The translations under genes were made by a program, and so were the position numbers. From Streptacidiphilus jeojiense (GTDB lineage Bacteria; Actinomycetota; Actinomycetes; Streptomycetales; Streptomycetaceae): a stretch of DNA of 64,000 bases. The stretch lies in assembly GCF_000719095.1 (NCBI RefSeq), contig NZ_JOEH01000001.1, positions 248,001 through 312,000 of the forward strand. Reading direction: 5' to 3'. The notes under the pieces are model-generated. The model was not told the DNA's origin. It saw nothing but the letters and a program-made list of their open reading frames with translations, and searched no databases. Below are positions 27,362 to 36,501 of this stretch, in pieces (within the stretch, counting starts at the first letter, position 1; each line of letters begins with the position of its first letter).

Positions 27362-29023
27362 CTACTCCTTGGCGTCGCCGTCGCGATGCGACGCGAGGAT
27401 CGCCTCGCCCAGCACGGCACGGTCGTCGAAGGGTCGGATCTCGTCGCGGACGTACTGGCCGAGCTCATGGCCCTTGCCCGCGACCAGGATGCAGTCGCCG
27501 GCATGCGCCAGGGCGACCGCGGCGGCGATGGCACGGGCCCGGTCGGGTTCGACCAGGACCGCACCGCGTTCCGCCTCGGGCACCTCGGCGGCGCCGCCGA
27601 GCATGGCGTGCAGGATCGCCAGCGGATCCTCCGAGCGGGGGTTGTCGCTGGTCAGGATGGCGGTGTCGGCGAACCGGGCGGCGATGGCGCCCATCGGCCC
27701 GCGCTTGAAGGGGTCACGGTCGCCGCCGCAGCCGACCACGACGTGCACCCGTCCCTTGGTGACCTCGCGCAGCGAGCGCAGCGCGGCCTCCAGGGCGTCG
27801 GGCTTGTGGGCGTAGTCCACCACGGCCACGTAGGGCTGGCCTCGGTCGACCCGCTCCATCCGGCCGGGCACCCCGGGGACGGCGGCGATCCCGGCGGCGA
27901 CCTCCTCCAGCGGTAGTCCTGCACATGCCAGGGCGCTGATCGCGGCGAGGGCGTTGGCGACGTTGAAGGGACCCGGCAGCGGCACCGAGGCATCGACCGA
28001 CGCGCCGTCAGGACCCACCGCGCGGAAGGTCGATCCGGCCGGGCCCAGGTGCACGGCCTCGGCCCGCCAGTCGGCGTCGGGGTCGCCGGTGGCCGAGTAG
28101 GTGACCACCGGGATCTCCGCCTCGGCGGCCAGCCTGCGGCCGTAGCGGTCGTCCAGGTTGACCACGCCCAGTTTGGCCCGGCGTGCCGTGAAGAGCCCGG
28201 CCTTGGCCCGGTAGTAGTCCTCCATGTCCGGGTGGAAGTCCAGGTGTTCCGGCGTCAGGTTGTTGAACACCGCGACGTCGTAGACCACGCCGTCGACCCG
28301 GCCGAAGACCAGGGCGTGGCTGGAGACCTCCATCACCACCGCGTCCGCGCCGCGTTCGGCCATCACGGCCAGCACCGCGTGCAGGTCGGTGGCCTCGGGC
28401 GTGGTCCGCTCGCTCTTGATCCGCTCGCTGCCGACCCGCATCTCCACGGTGCCGATCAGGCCGGTCTCCCGGCCGGTGCCGCGCAGCCCGCCCTCGACCA
28501 GGTAGGCGGTGGTGGTCTTGCCGTTGGTGCCGGTGATGCCGATCATCAGCAGCCGCTCGGCGGCGCGGCCGTAGAGGGCCGCGGCGAGCGCTCCCATCCG
28601 GGCCCTGGGCTGGTCCACCACCAGCAGCGGCACCCCGCAGTCGGCGGCGCGGACGGCCCCGTCGCGGTCCGTGAGCAGGGCCACGGCGCCGTTGGCGGCC
28701 GCCTGCGCGGCGAAGGCCGCGCCGTGGGCGTTGGCGCCCGGGAGGGCCGCGTAGACGTCGCCGGGACGGACCGCCCGGGAGTCGTGGGTGATGCCGGTGA
28801 CCGCGCCGGGCCAGGGACCCGCGGCGTCCAGCCCCAGCAGGGCCGCGACCTGGGCGAGCGGGACGGCGGGCAGTCCCTGCGGGCGGGGCGGTGCCGCTGC
28901 TCCACGCGTCGGGGGCGGGGTCTCCTGATCACTTCGGTGCACGGCCGTGAGGTTACCGGTACCGCCCCGCCCGGGGCCAAGCGAGGGTGCGTGCGAAGCC
29001 TTGGGATCGGTGGGAGGGGTCAT
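27362..29023 (-). CDS. murE: MurE, UDP-MurNAc-L-Ala-D-Glu:diaminopimelate ligase
   Basis: About 553 aa from ATG at 29023; a GTG at 29041 that overlaps the ftsI stop (GTGA) would add six residues and is also possible. The ATP loop is [17 protein letters not shown], the domain has HFNNLTPEHLDFH-like sequence (VFNNLTPEHLDFHPDMEDYYRAK), and the substrate-selecting motif is LTSDNPRSEDPLAI. DNPR indicates diaminopimelate rather than lysine as the third residue, as expected for a streptomycete (LL-DAP). An N-terminal Pro/Gly-rich extension of ~50 residues precedes the conserved LAQVAALLG. Confidence 0.96.
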   Translation of the reverse strand: MTPPTDPKASHAPSLGPGRGGTGNLTAVHRSDQETPPPTRGAAAPPRPQGLPAVPLAQVAALLGLDAAGPWPGAVTGITHDSRAVRPGDVYAALPGANAHGAAFAAQAAANGAVALLTDRDGAVRAADCGVPLLVVDQPRARMGALAAALYGRAAERLLMIGITGTNGKTTTAYLVEGGLRGTGRETGLIGTVEMRVGSERIKSERTTPEATDLHAVLAVMAERGADAVVMEVSSHALVFGRVDGVVYDVAVFNNLTPEHLDFHPDMEDYYRAKAGLFTARRAKLGVVNLDDRYGRRLAAEAEIPVVTYSATGDPDADWRAEAVHLGPAGSTFRAVGPDGASVDASVPLPGPFNVANALAAISALACAGLPLEEVAAGIAAVPGVPGRMERVDRGQPYVAVVDYAHKPDALEAALRSLREVTKGRVHVVVGCGGDRDPFKRGPMGAIAARFADTAILTSDNPRSEDPLAILHAMLGGAAEVPEAERGAVLVEPDRARAIAAAVALAHAGDCILVAGKGHELGQYVRDEIRPFDDRAVLGEAILASHRDGDAKE

Positions 29024-29037
29024 GCCATCACTGCCTT

Positions 29038-31026
29038 TCACCAGTTCACCGGCAGGTTCGCCGCCGCGGCGCCGGTCGGCGCCACCTGGAGGGTCTTCAG
29101 CGCGAACTCCATGACCTGCTTGAACACCGGTCCGCAGAGCTCACCGCCGAAGTGCCCGTTGACCGGGTCCTGGATCACGCAGGACACGGTGACCCTGGGC
29201 TTGTCCGCGGGCGCGAAGCCGATGAAGGAGGAGGTGTAGCCCGAGTAGCGGCCGGTGGCCGGGTCGACCCGGTTGGCCGTGCCGGTCTTGCCGGCCACCA
29301 GGTAGCCGGGGATCTGCGCCATCACCCCGGTGCCCTCCTGGCTGGCGACCACCGACTGCAGCATCTGGGACAGGGTCTTCGCGGTCTGCTCGCTGACCAC
29401 CCTGGTCTCCTTGGGGGCCGCGGCCGGGACGAACCGTCCGTCCGGGCCGGTGGTCCCGGCGACCAGGCTGGGGGCGATCCGGACCCCGCCGTTGGCGATG
29501 GTCGAGTAGACCGAGGTGGTCTGCAGGGCGTTCACCGACAGGCCCTGGCCGAAGGGGATGGTGTACTGCTGCGACCCGGACCACTTGCTCGGCTGGGCCA
29601 GGATGCCCTGGGTCTCGCCGGGGAAGCCCAGACCGGTCGGCTGGCCGATGCCGAACTTGGTCAGGTAGTCGTACAGCACCTGGTCCGCCTGCTTCTGGGT
29701 GGAGCCCAGGTGCTCGGCGGCCAGCATGGTGCCGATGTTGGAGGACTGCGCGAGCACGCCGTTCAGGGTGAGCTGCTCGGTGCCGTGGGCCACGTCGTCG
29801 TGGAACACCCGGTCGGCCCTGGGCAGCGTGCCGGGGACGGTGACGTGGGTCAGCGGGGTGGCCACGCCCTGCTGCAGCACCGCCGCCATGGTCATCAGCT
29901 TGCTGACGCTGCCCGGCTCGTAGGCGTCCTGGAGCGCGGCGTTGCCCAGGTTGGCCGGGTCGGCCTGGGCCAGGTCGTTGGGGTCGAACCCGGGCGAGGT
30001 CGCCATCGCCAGGATCTTCCCGTTGCTGACGTCTTGGACGATGACGTAGCCGCGCTCGGCGCCGGCCGCCTGCACCTCGTCGGTGATGGCCTGCTGGGCG
30101 TCCCACTGGATGTCCCGGTCCAGGGTGAGCCGCAGCGTCGACCCGGGCACCGCGGCGGTCTCGCGCTGCCCGGCGGTGGGCACCTCCCGGCCGCCGGACT
30201 GGGCGTAGGTGACCTTGCCGTCCTTGCCCTTCAGCAGCGCGTCGTACTGCTGCTCCAGGCCGCCGCTGCCGACGCCGTCGCTGTTGACGAAGCCGATGAC
30301 GTTGGCGGCCAGCGAGCCGTCCGGGTAGACCCGCTTGGCGTGCTGGGCGTGGAACACCCCGTTCAGCACGTTGGCGCAGGCGTCGTCGACCCGGCCGTCG
30401 TCCCCGGCCTTCAGCGCCAGGTTGTTCTCGGTCAGGCAGTGGCCGCTCCAGGCGGTCTTCGTCAGCTTCGTCTGGAGCGCGGTGATCTGGTTCCAGGTCT
30501 GCGGCGACTGCTGCTTGGCCAGCAGCGCGTAGCGGTCGCCCTTGCCGGTGGAGGTGAGCGCCTTGGTCAGGGTCGCCACCGGCACCCCGACGATCGGCGA
30601 CAGCAGTTGTGCGGCCTGCGCTGGCGCGTCGTCGATGTGGGCCTGGCTCGGCGTGAACATGTAGGGGTCGGCGGTGATGTCGTAGGCGTCGACGGTGGTC
30701 GCCAGCACCCGGCCGTCGGCGTCGGTGATCGAGCCGCGCGGGGCCGGCAGCGGGTCGGTCCGGTAGAGGCTCACGGTGGCCGCGGCGGCGAGCGAGGAGG
30801 AGTCCACGAACTGGAGCTGCACCAGCCGGCCGACGAACAGGGTGAGCACCACGCCGAGGGAGACCACCAGCAGCCGCAGCCGGCGCCGGGGGGTGGCCAG
30901 CCGCAGCCGGGCCGGGCGCGGGGCCGGACGGGCGGCGGGGCGACCGGACGGCCGGGGCTGCGGCCGGCCGGAGGGCCGGGCGGACTGGTGCGGGGGGCGC
31001 TGCCGCGGTGGGCGGGGGGCGGTCAT
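29038..31026 (-). CDS. ftsI: FtsI/PBP3, septal peptidoglycan transpeptidase
   Basis: 662 aa from ATG at 31026 (GGGGAG 9 nt upstream). A Pro/Arg-rich cytoplasmic tail of ~50 residues leads to a single helix (RLRLLVVSLGVVLTLFVGRLVQLQF). The class B dimerisation domain (TDPLPAPRGSITDADGRVLATTVDAYDI) precedes the transpeptidase with the three active-site motifs SVSK (PGSVSKLMT), SSN (AQSSNIGTML) and KTG (VAGKTGTANR). It crosslinks septal wall made by FtsW. The stop overlaps a possible GTG start of murE. Confidence 0.97.
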   Translation of the reverse strand: MTAPRPPRQRPPHQSARPSGRPQPRPSGRPAARPAPRPARLRLATPRRRLRLLVVSLGVVLTLFVGRLVQLQFVDSSSLAAAATVSLYRTDPLPAPRGSITDADGRVLATTVDAYDITADPYMFTPSQAHIDDAPAQAAQLLSPIVGVPVATLTKALTSTGKGDRYALLAKQQSPQTWNQITALQTKLTKTAWSGHCLTENNLALKAGDDGRVDDACANVLNGVFHAQHAKRVYPDGSLAANVIGFVNSDGVGSGGLEQQYDALLKGKDGKVTYAQSGGREVPTAGQRETAAVPGSTLRLTLDRDIQWDAQQAITDEVQAAGAERGYVIVQDVSNGKILAMATSPGFDPNDLAQADPANLGNAALQDAYEPGSVSKLMTMAAVLQQGVATPLTHVTVPGTLPRADRVFHDDVAHGTEQLTLNGVLAQSSNIGTMLAAEHLGSTQKQADQVLYDYLTKFGIGQPTGLGFPGETQGILAQPSKWSGSQQYTIPFGQGLSVNALQTTSVYSTIANGGVRIAPSLVAGTTGPDGRFVPAAAPKETRVVSEQTAKTLSQMLQSVVASQEGTGVMAQIPGYLVAGKTGTANRVDPATGRYSGYTSSFIGFAPADKPRVTVSCVIQDPVNGHFGGELCGPVFKQVMEFALKTLQVAPTGAAAANLPVNW

Positions 31027-31042
31027 GGCTGCTGTCTCCCCG

Positions 31043-31705
31043 TCAGTGGGCGGTGCCGGTCGGCGTGCTGGAGGGCGTGGCGCCCGGCTTGACGCCGGTG
31101 CCTGTGCTCGTGCGTGTGCCCGGTTTGAAGGCGGTCGTGCCTGCGGTGGCGGCCGCGGTCGTGCTCGCGGTGGCGGCGGTCCTGGCATCGGCCTTCACCA
31201 CCGCACTCGCACCGGCGCTCGCACTCGCATGCGCACTGGCGCTCGGCTTGGCGCTCGGCTTCGCGCTGGGGCTGGGGCTGGCCGACGGGCTCGCGGTCGG
31301 CTGCGCCACCGGCGGCACCGCGCCCGCCTCGATCGGGGCCGGGCTGCCGAGCACCGTCCCGTCGTCCCGCAGGAAGGCCGGGTTGCCGCCGGGCACCATG
31401 CCCAGCCTGCGGGCCCGTGCCGACAGGGCGTCAGGTGCCGACCAGGAGCCGATCTGCTGCTGCAGGCCCTGCCGCTCGTCGGTCAGCTTGTCGGTCTGCT
31501 GCTGGAGCCTGGTGAGCTGGAAGGAGCCCTGGTTGAGCGCGGTGTTGAGCAGCAGCAGCGCGATCAGGCCGCCCGCGAGTATCAGCACGACCAGCGCCGC
31601 GAACGGGCCCCGGCCGGCTGCGCGCCCGGTCCGCCCCGCGCCGGGCCGCGGTCGCCGGCGTGCCGGGGAGGTCCCCCCCGCGACTCTTCCGAGAGCCACC
31701 TGCAT
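31043..31705 (-). CDS. ftsL: FtsL-like septum protein with a long Ala/Ser-rich tail
   Basis: 220 aa. A basic N-terminus (RRRPRPGAGRTGRAAGRG), one helix (FAALVVLILAGGLIALLLLNTAL, ~35-57) and a short coiled coil (FQLTRLQQQTDKLTDERQGLQQQIGSW) followed by APDALSARARRLGMVPGGNPAFL are the FtsL/DivIC pattern. Position between rsmH and ftsI confirms it. From ~115 to the end it carries about 100 residues of Pro/Ala/Ser/Thr repeats (SPSPSAKPSAKPSASAHASAS), longer than the compact FtsL of most bacteria and presumably extracytoplasmic. Confidence 0.9.
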   Translation of the reverse strand: MQVALGRVAGGTSPARRRPRPGAGRTGRAAGRGPFAALVVLILAGGLIALLLLNTALNQGSFQLTRLQQQTDKLTDERQGLQQQIGSWSAPDALSARARRLGMVPGGNPAFLRDDGTVLGSPAPIEAGAVPPVAQPTASPSASPSPSAKPSAKPSASAHASASAGASAVVKADARTAATASTTAAATAGTTAFKPGTRTSTGTGVKPGATPSSTPTGTAH

Positions 31706-31778
31706 CCGCTCCTTCGCTGCGCCGTTCGGCCTCTGCGCCGACTCCGTGCCGGCCCGGTCCGGTCGGACCCGCCCGCCG

Positions 31779-32750
31779 CTACCCCTGCCTGACGGACGCT
31801 CTGATTCTCTCCACCGCGCGCAGTCGAACGGGTGTGGCGCGGCGGTTCTCGGCGATTTCCTGTTCCGTCGCCTGCTCCGCTCCCCGGGTGAGCAGCTTCA
31901 GCCGGGGCTGGTGCTCCTCCGGTACGACCGGCAGACCGGGCGGCGCCGTGGCCGTCGCCCCCGCCGCGAAGACCTGCTTGACCAGCCGGTCCTCCAGCGA
32001 GTGGTACGACATGACGGCCATTCGGCCGCCGACCGCGAGCACGTCCAGCGCGCCGGGGATGGCGCGCTCCAGGACCGAGAGCTCCCCGTTGACCTCGATC
32101 CGCAGGGCCTGGAAGGTGCGCTTCGCCGGGTTGCCGCCGGTGCGGCGGGTGGCCGCGGGAATGGCATTGCGTACCAGTTCCACCAGACGCGCGCTGTTGC
32201 TGAACGGTTCCCGCTCGCGCTCGCGCAGGATCACCGAGGCGATCTTCCCGGCGAACCGCTCCTCGCCGTAGACCTTGAGGATCCGGGCCAGATCGCCGTG
32301 CGAGTAGGTGTTGAGCACCTCGGCAGCGCTGATGCCGGTCGTCTGGTCCATCCGCATGTCCAGCGGCGCGTCCTGGGCGTAGGCGAAGCCGCGGTCGGCC
32401 TCGTCCAGCTGCATCGAGGAGACGCCGAGGTCGAACAGCGCGGCCTCAATAGCGGGAATGCCCAGGTCCGCGAGCACCTGCGGGATCTCGTCGTAGACGG
32501 CGTGCACCAGGGTCGCGCGCTCCCCGAAGGGGGCCAGCCGCTCCCCCGCCAGGCGCAGCGCCGCCGGGTCGCGGTCGACGGCGACCAGCCGGGCCTCCGG
32601 GAAGGTGCGCAGCAGCGCCTCGCTGTGGCCGCCGAGCCCCAGCGTGGCGTCGACGACGACGGCCCCGGGCGCGGTCAGTGCCGGGGCGAGGACGTCCAGG
32701 CACCTCTGGAGCATCACCGGGACGTGCTTGGCCTCCGGGCCGCTGCTCAA
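31779..32750 (-). CDS. rsmH: RsmH (MraW) 16S rRNA C1402 N4-methyltransferase
   Basis: 323 aa from TTG at 32750, the only start with an SD (GAGAGG, 6-7 nt upstream) close to the conserved [13 protein letters not shown]. The SAM site is [17 protein letters not shown] (~30-45), with [16 protein letters not shown] and [32 protein letters not shown]. The end AVERIRAS is typical. It is the first gene of the dcw transcript. No mraZ is present between it and the divergent carbonic anhydrase gene. Confidence 0.96.
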   Translation of the reverse strand: MSSGPEAKHVPVMLQRCLDVLAPALTAPGAVVVDATLGLGGHSEALLRTFPEARLVAVDRDPAALRLAGERLAPFGERATLVHAVYDEIPQVLADLGIPAIEAALFDLGVSSMQLDEADRGFAYAQDAPLDMRMDQTTGISAAEVLNTYSHGDLARILKVYGEERFAGKIASVILREREREPFSNSARLVELVRNAIPAATRRTGGNPAKRTFQALRIEVNGELSVLERAIPGALDVLAVGGRMAVMSYHSLEDRLVKQVFAAGATATAPPGLPVVPEEHQPRLKLLTRGAEQATEQEIAENRRATPVRLRAVERIRASVRQG

Positions 32751-32940
32751 TGGGTACCTCTCATGGGGGCACGTGCCGCCTGGTCCCCGCCCGCTCGCCT
32801 TGGGGAAGGAACCCTCTGCCACCGGGGAAGGGGCGGCAGCGGGTGAGGAGCGGGTGGAGGCCGGGCCGGTACGTGCGCGTCGTGCGGGTGAGGAGAAGCG
32901 TTCCGCGCCGTTGTGGGAACCCTGCGCCGAACGTCGCGTC

Positions 32941-32968
32941 ACTTTACTCCACGGCGTCCCCCGGTCAA
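32941..32968 (-). promoter_or_regulatory. Likely dcw-cluster promoter upstream of rsmH
   Basis: On the minus strand TTGACC (32968-32963), a 16-bp spacer and TAAAGT (32946-32941) form a good vegetative promoter. Transcription would start near 32934 and give a leader of about 185 nt before the TTG of rsmH. The 477-bp divergent region also holds an exact GGCGCACGCC direct repeat (32980-32989, 32994-33003). Confidence 0.65.
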
Positions 32969-33227
32969 TCGGATGCGACGGCGCACGCCCCCCGGCGCAC
33001 GCCGATTAACCCGCAGGTCAGCCTGCATTTCGGAACGGCGCCGAGGGGCGCGCCACGCCGATGTCCGGCAGCCGCACCACCCCTCCCGGAGGAAGATCAC
33101 GCGAATGGAGCAGAGCCGGGGCGCGTACCGCCGACCGGGCCCGTGCGCGTATGCGGTGCGTCACAGCGCTGCTCCGTACCCCCGTCCGGGGCTGGCGGTA
33201 CCGCTGGTTCCCACTAACGTCAGAGGT

Positions 33228-33779
33228 ATGACCACGACCCCCGACCTGCCCTCCGCCCAGGCCGCTGCGTCCAGCGCGACCGGCTCCCCCTCGATCATCG
33301 ACAGCTTCGTCGCCCGCAACCGCGACTACGCCGCCGGCTACCGCGACGGCGGCATGGACGCCCGTCCGGTCCAGCACGTCGCCGTGGTGGCCTGCATGGA
33401 CGCCCGGCTGGACGTGCACGCCGCGCTGGGCCTGCAGTTGGGCGACTGCCATGTCATCCGCAACGCGGGCGGCGTGGTCACCGACGACACCATCCGCTCA
33501 CTCACCGTCAGCCAGCGCGCCCTGGGCACCCGCTCGATAGCGCTGATCCACCACACCGGCTGCGGTCTGCTCAGCCTCACCGAGGACTTCCGGCGCGAGC
33601 TGGAGGACGAGGTCGGCATCAGGCCGTCCTGGGCCCTGGAGTCCTTCACCGACCTGGAGCAGGACGTCCGCCAGTCGATGGCCCGGGTCCGCACCTCCCC
33701 GTTCCTGCTGCACCGCGACGACATCCGGGGTTTTGTGTTCGACGTGACCACCGGCCTGCTGCGCGAGATCCAGCCCTGA
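33228..33779 (+). CDS. Beta-carbonic anhydrase
   Basis: 183 aa from ATG at 33228. Zinc ligands and the Asp-Arg dyad of beta carbonic anhydrases are present: C56, D58 and R60 in ACMDARLDV, H109 and C112 in HHTGCGLL. It interconverts CO2 and bicarbonate. The size (about 180 aa) and the short C-terminus suit the small type seen in actinobacteria. The start is uncertain: TAACGT (33215-33220) sits 7 nt before this ATG, as in leaderless genes, but an in-frame ATG at 33105 with a strong GGAGGA would add 41 basic residues. It is divergent from the dcw cluster. Confidence 0.9.
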   Translation: MTTTPDLPSAQAAASSATGSPSIIDSFVARNRDYAAGYRDGGMDARPVQHVAVVACMDARLDVHAALGLQLGDCHVIRNAGGVVTDDTIRSLTVSQRALGTRSIALIHHTGCGLLSLTEDFRRELEDEVGIRPSWALESFTDLEQDVRQSMARVRTSPFLLHRDDIRGFVFDVTTGLLREIQP

Positions 33780-33835
33780 CCAAACCATGACATAGAGTCA
33801 ATGGCCCCTCCTGGCGTCGGATAACCGGTCCATAA

Positions 33836-33873
33836 CGGACGAATAACGGGAACATTGAGCTGCTATTCGTCCG
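33836..33873. promoter_or_regulatory. Inverted repeat and ATAACSG repeats upstream of moxR
   Basis: CGGACGAATA at 33836-33845 is repeated inverted as TATTCGTCCG at 33864-33873 with an 18-bp spacer. ATAACCG, ATAACGG and ATAACGG also recur at 10-11 bp steps from about 33821. It may be a regulator site for the moxR operon or the end of the carbonic anhydrase transcript; no U-tract follows. Confidence 0.45.
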
Positions 33874-34007
33874 GTCGAGTGACGTAGTCGGTCCGAACAG
33901 GGAACAATGCATCTGCCGTGTCGACGCACACGGAGGGGCCAGGACCGAGGCTGGGGCAATTCCGGCAGCCCGGTCGCGGCCCCGTACACGGGCCAAGGAG
34001 TAACCGG

Positions 34008-35042
34008 GTGACCACCTTCAACGAGCACGCCAGTCTGGACCACCAGGCCGGGGGGATGCCGCCTTCGGCGGCGGCGGGAGTGCCGCAGGGCCTCGGAACG
34101 GCCGAGTTGGGCGCCGTCGTCGAGCGCGTCCGCGCCTCCGTGGAGAGCGTGCTGGAGGGCAAGCCCGAGGCGGTGCGGCTGGCCCTCACCGTGCTGCTGG
34201 CCGAGGGCCACCTGCTGATCGAGGACGTGCCCGGCGTCGGCAAGACGCTGCTGGCCAAGGCGCTGGCCCGGTCGGTGGACTGCACCGTGCGCCGGATCCA
34301 GTTCACTCCCGACCTGCTGCCCTCGGACATCACCGGGACCAGCGTGTTCGACCAGAACCGCCGGGACTTCGAGTTCAAGCCGGGCGCGATCTTCGCCCAG
34401 ATCGTGGTCGGCGACGAGATCAACCGCGCCTCGCCGAAGACCCAGTCCGCGCTGCTGGAGTCGATGGAGGAGGGCCAGGTCACGGTCGACGGGACCAGCT
34501 ACCCGCTGCCGTCCCCGTTCATGGTCGTGGCCACCCAGAACCCCATCGAGATGGAGGGCACCTACCCCCTCCCCGAGGCCCAGCGCGACCGCTTCATGGC
34601 CCGGATCTCCATCGGCTACCCCAGCGCCGACGCCGAGCTGCAGATGCTGGACGTGCACGGCGGCGCCTCCCCGCTGGCCGACCTGCGCCCGGTCGCCCAC
34701 GCCGACGACGTGGTGAAGGCCATCGACGCGGTGCGCCGGGTGCACGTCGCCGACGAGCTGCGCCGCTACGCCGTCGCCCTGGTCGCGGCCACCCGCACCG
34801 CGCCCGAACTCCGGCTCGGCGCCTCGCCGCGGGCCACCCTGCACCTGCTGCGGGCCGCCCGCGCCGCCGCCGCACTGGACGGCCGCGAGTACGTCATCCC
34901 GGACGACCTGCAGGCCCTGGCCGTCCCGGTGCTGGCGCACCGGCTGCTGCCCACCGCGGAGACCGTCCTCGGCCGGCGCACCACCGAGCAGGTCGTCCGC
35001 GACCTGGTGCTGCAGCTGCCCATCCCGCACCCGGCGCGCTGA
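34008..35042 (+). CDS. MoxR-type AAA+ ATPase
   Basis: 344 aa from GTG at 34008 with AAGGAG 7 nt upstream. Walker A is GVGKT at 76-80 (EDVPGVGKTLLAKAL), Walker B VVGDEINR at 133-140, then sensor 1 ATQNPIEMEGTYPLPEAQRDRF. MoxR ATPases act as chaperones maturing partner proteins, commonly with a DUF58 or VWA protein encoded next to them, as here. It is the first gene of a three-gene operon with only a 1-bp gap to the DUF58 gene. Confidence 0.93.
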   Translation: MTTFNEHASLDHQAGGMPPSAAAGVPQGLGTAELGAVVERVRASVESVLEGKPEAVRLALTVLLAEGHLLIEDVPGVGKTLLAKALARSVDCTVRRIQFTPDLLPSDITGTSVFDQNRRDFEFKPGAIFAQIVVGDEINRASPKTQSALLESMEEGQVTVDGTSYPLPSPFMVVATQNPIEMEGTYPLPEAQRDRFMARISIGYPSADAELQMLDVHGGASPLADLRPVAHADDVVKAIDAVRRVHVADELRRYAVALVAATRTAPELRLGASPRATLHLLRAARAAAALDGREYVIPDDLQALAVPVLAHRLLPTAETVLGRRTTEQVVRDLVLQLPIPHPAR

Positions 35043-35043
35043 C

Positions 35044-36501
35044 GTGCCGCCCGCCGCACCGCCCAGGACGCCGCCGAGGACGCCGCCTCCCCGAGGGGCG
35101 GGCCGGGGCAGCACCTTCCGCACCGGGATGCGCGGACTGACCACCCGCGGCCGCTCCTTCCTGGCCGCCGGGATCACCGCCGCGCTCTGCTCCTACCTGC
35201 TCGGCCAGCCCGCCCTGCTCAAGATCGCGCTGCTGCTCGCCGCGCTCCCGCTGGTCAGCGTGCTGATGCTGATGCGCACCCGGTACCGGGTCGCCAGCGG
35301 GCGGCGGCTGACGCCCTCGCGCACCCCGGCCGGACAGGAGGCCCGGGTGCACCTGCGGGTCGACAACGTCTCCCGGGTGCCCACCGGGCTGCTGATGCTG
35401 GAGGACAAGGTCCCCTACGTGCTCGGACCGCGCCCGCGCTTCGTGCTGGACCGGGTGGAGCCCCGCGGGCACCGCGAGGTGTCCTACCGGGTCCGCTCCG
35501 ACCTGCGCGGACGCTATCCGCTCGGCCCGCTCCAGCTGCGCCTGGGCGATCCCTTCGGACTGTGCGAGCTGACCCGCTCGTTCACCGCCGCCGACACCCT
35601 CACCGTGGTCCCCCAGGTGCAGCGGCTGGCCCCGGTCAGGCTCACCGGCGAGTGGACCGGCTACGGCGACAGCCACTCCAGGGCCGTCGCCCTGGCCGGC
35701 GAGGACGACGTGGTGCCGCGCGAGTACCGGCACGGCGACGACCTGCGCCGGGTGCACTGGCGCTCCACCGCCAAGTACGGCGAACTGATGGTCCGTCGCG
35801 AGGAGCAGCCGCTGCGCAGCCGGGCCACCGTCCTGCTGGACACCAGGTCCGCGGGCCACCGGGGCAACGGCCCGGCCTCCTCGTTCGAATGGGCCGTCAG
35901 CGCCGCCGCCTCGATCAGCCTGCACCTGCTGGAGCGCGGCTACGCGGTACGCCTGCTCACCGACACCGGGGACGCGGTGACCGGGGCCGGCGGCAGCGGC
36001 CTCGGCGGGGCCTCCGAGGAGGCCGCCGGACTGCTGCTGGACACCCTGGCGATGGTGCAGCTCTCCGAGGGCCAGGGCCTGGCCCCGGCCGAGGAGGTGC
36101 TCCGCCTCGGCGGCGAGGGCCTGGTGGTGGCGCTGCTCGGTTCGCTGGAGGACGAGCAGCTGGCCGAGCTCTCCCGGCTGCGCCGGCGCACCGCGACCGC
36201 GGTGGCGGTGCTGCTGGACAGCCCCAGCTGGACCCTGCGCGGTCTGGCCGCCGACGCGGTCGCCCCGGCCGGCCCCGCGCCCGCCGGATCCGACCAGGTC
36301 CGGCTGCTGCACGAGGCCGGCTGGACCGTGCTGGCGGCCCGCTCCGGCGACTCGCTGCCCGACCTGTGGCAGCGGGCCGGCCGCTCCTCGGTCCCCGGCT
36401 CGTACCAGCCCGCGGAGTCCTTCCGGCCGGAGTCCTTCCGCAAGGCCCAGCCGTCCCAGCAGCCGTCCCAGCAGCCGTCCCAGGAGAGGGGCCTCGCATG
36501 A
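35044..36501 (+). CDS. DUF58 membrane-anchored protein, MoxR partner
   Basis: 485 aa from GTG at 35044, one base after the moxR stop. A Pro-rich start is followed by two close hydrophobic helices (FLAAGITAALCSYLLG, LLKIALLLAALPLVSVLMLM) and a beta-rich domain. The DUF58 core GEDDVVPREYRHGDDLRRVHWRSTAKYGELMVR is near residues 220-252, with ATVLLDTRSAG leading into a VWA-like fold. A QPSQQPSQQPSQ repeat is at the end. Its stop overlaps the transglutaminase ATG (ATGA), so the operon is tightly coupled. Confidence 0.92.
   Translation: MPPAAPPRTPPRTPPPRGAGRGSTFRTGMRGLTTRGRSFLAAGITAALCSYLLGQPALLKIALLLAALPLVSVLMLMRTRYRVASGRRLTPSRTPAGQEARVHLRVDNVSRVPTGLLMLEDKVPYVLGPRPRFVLDRVEPRGHREVSYRVRSDLRGRYPLGPLQLRLGDPFGLCELTRSFTAADTLTVVPQVQRLAPVRLTGEWTGYGDSHSRAVALAGEDDVVPREYRHGDDLRRVHWRSTAKYGELMVRREEQPLRSRATVLLDTRSAGHRGNGPASSFEWAVSAAASISLHLLERGYAVRLLTDTGDAVTGAGGSGLGGASEEAAGLLLDTLAMVQLSEGQGLAPAEEVLRLGGEGLVVALLGSLEDEQLAELSRLRRRTATAVAVLLDSPSWTLRGLAADAVAPAGPAPAGSDQVRLLHEAGWTVLAARSGDSLPDLWQRAGRSSVPGSYQPAESFRPESFRKAQPSQQPSQQPSQERGLA

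Noticed and set aside
31140..31290. Repeats inside the ftsL 3' region as a separate repeat element
   Set aside because: They encode the Ala/Ser/Pro tail in frame and show codon-level, not DNA-level, repetition.
33105..33227. Separate small leader-peptide gene before the carbonic anhydrase
   Set aside because: The frame runs into the carbonic anhydrase without a stop, so it can only be an alternative N-terminus.
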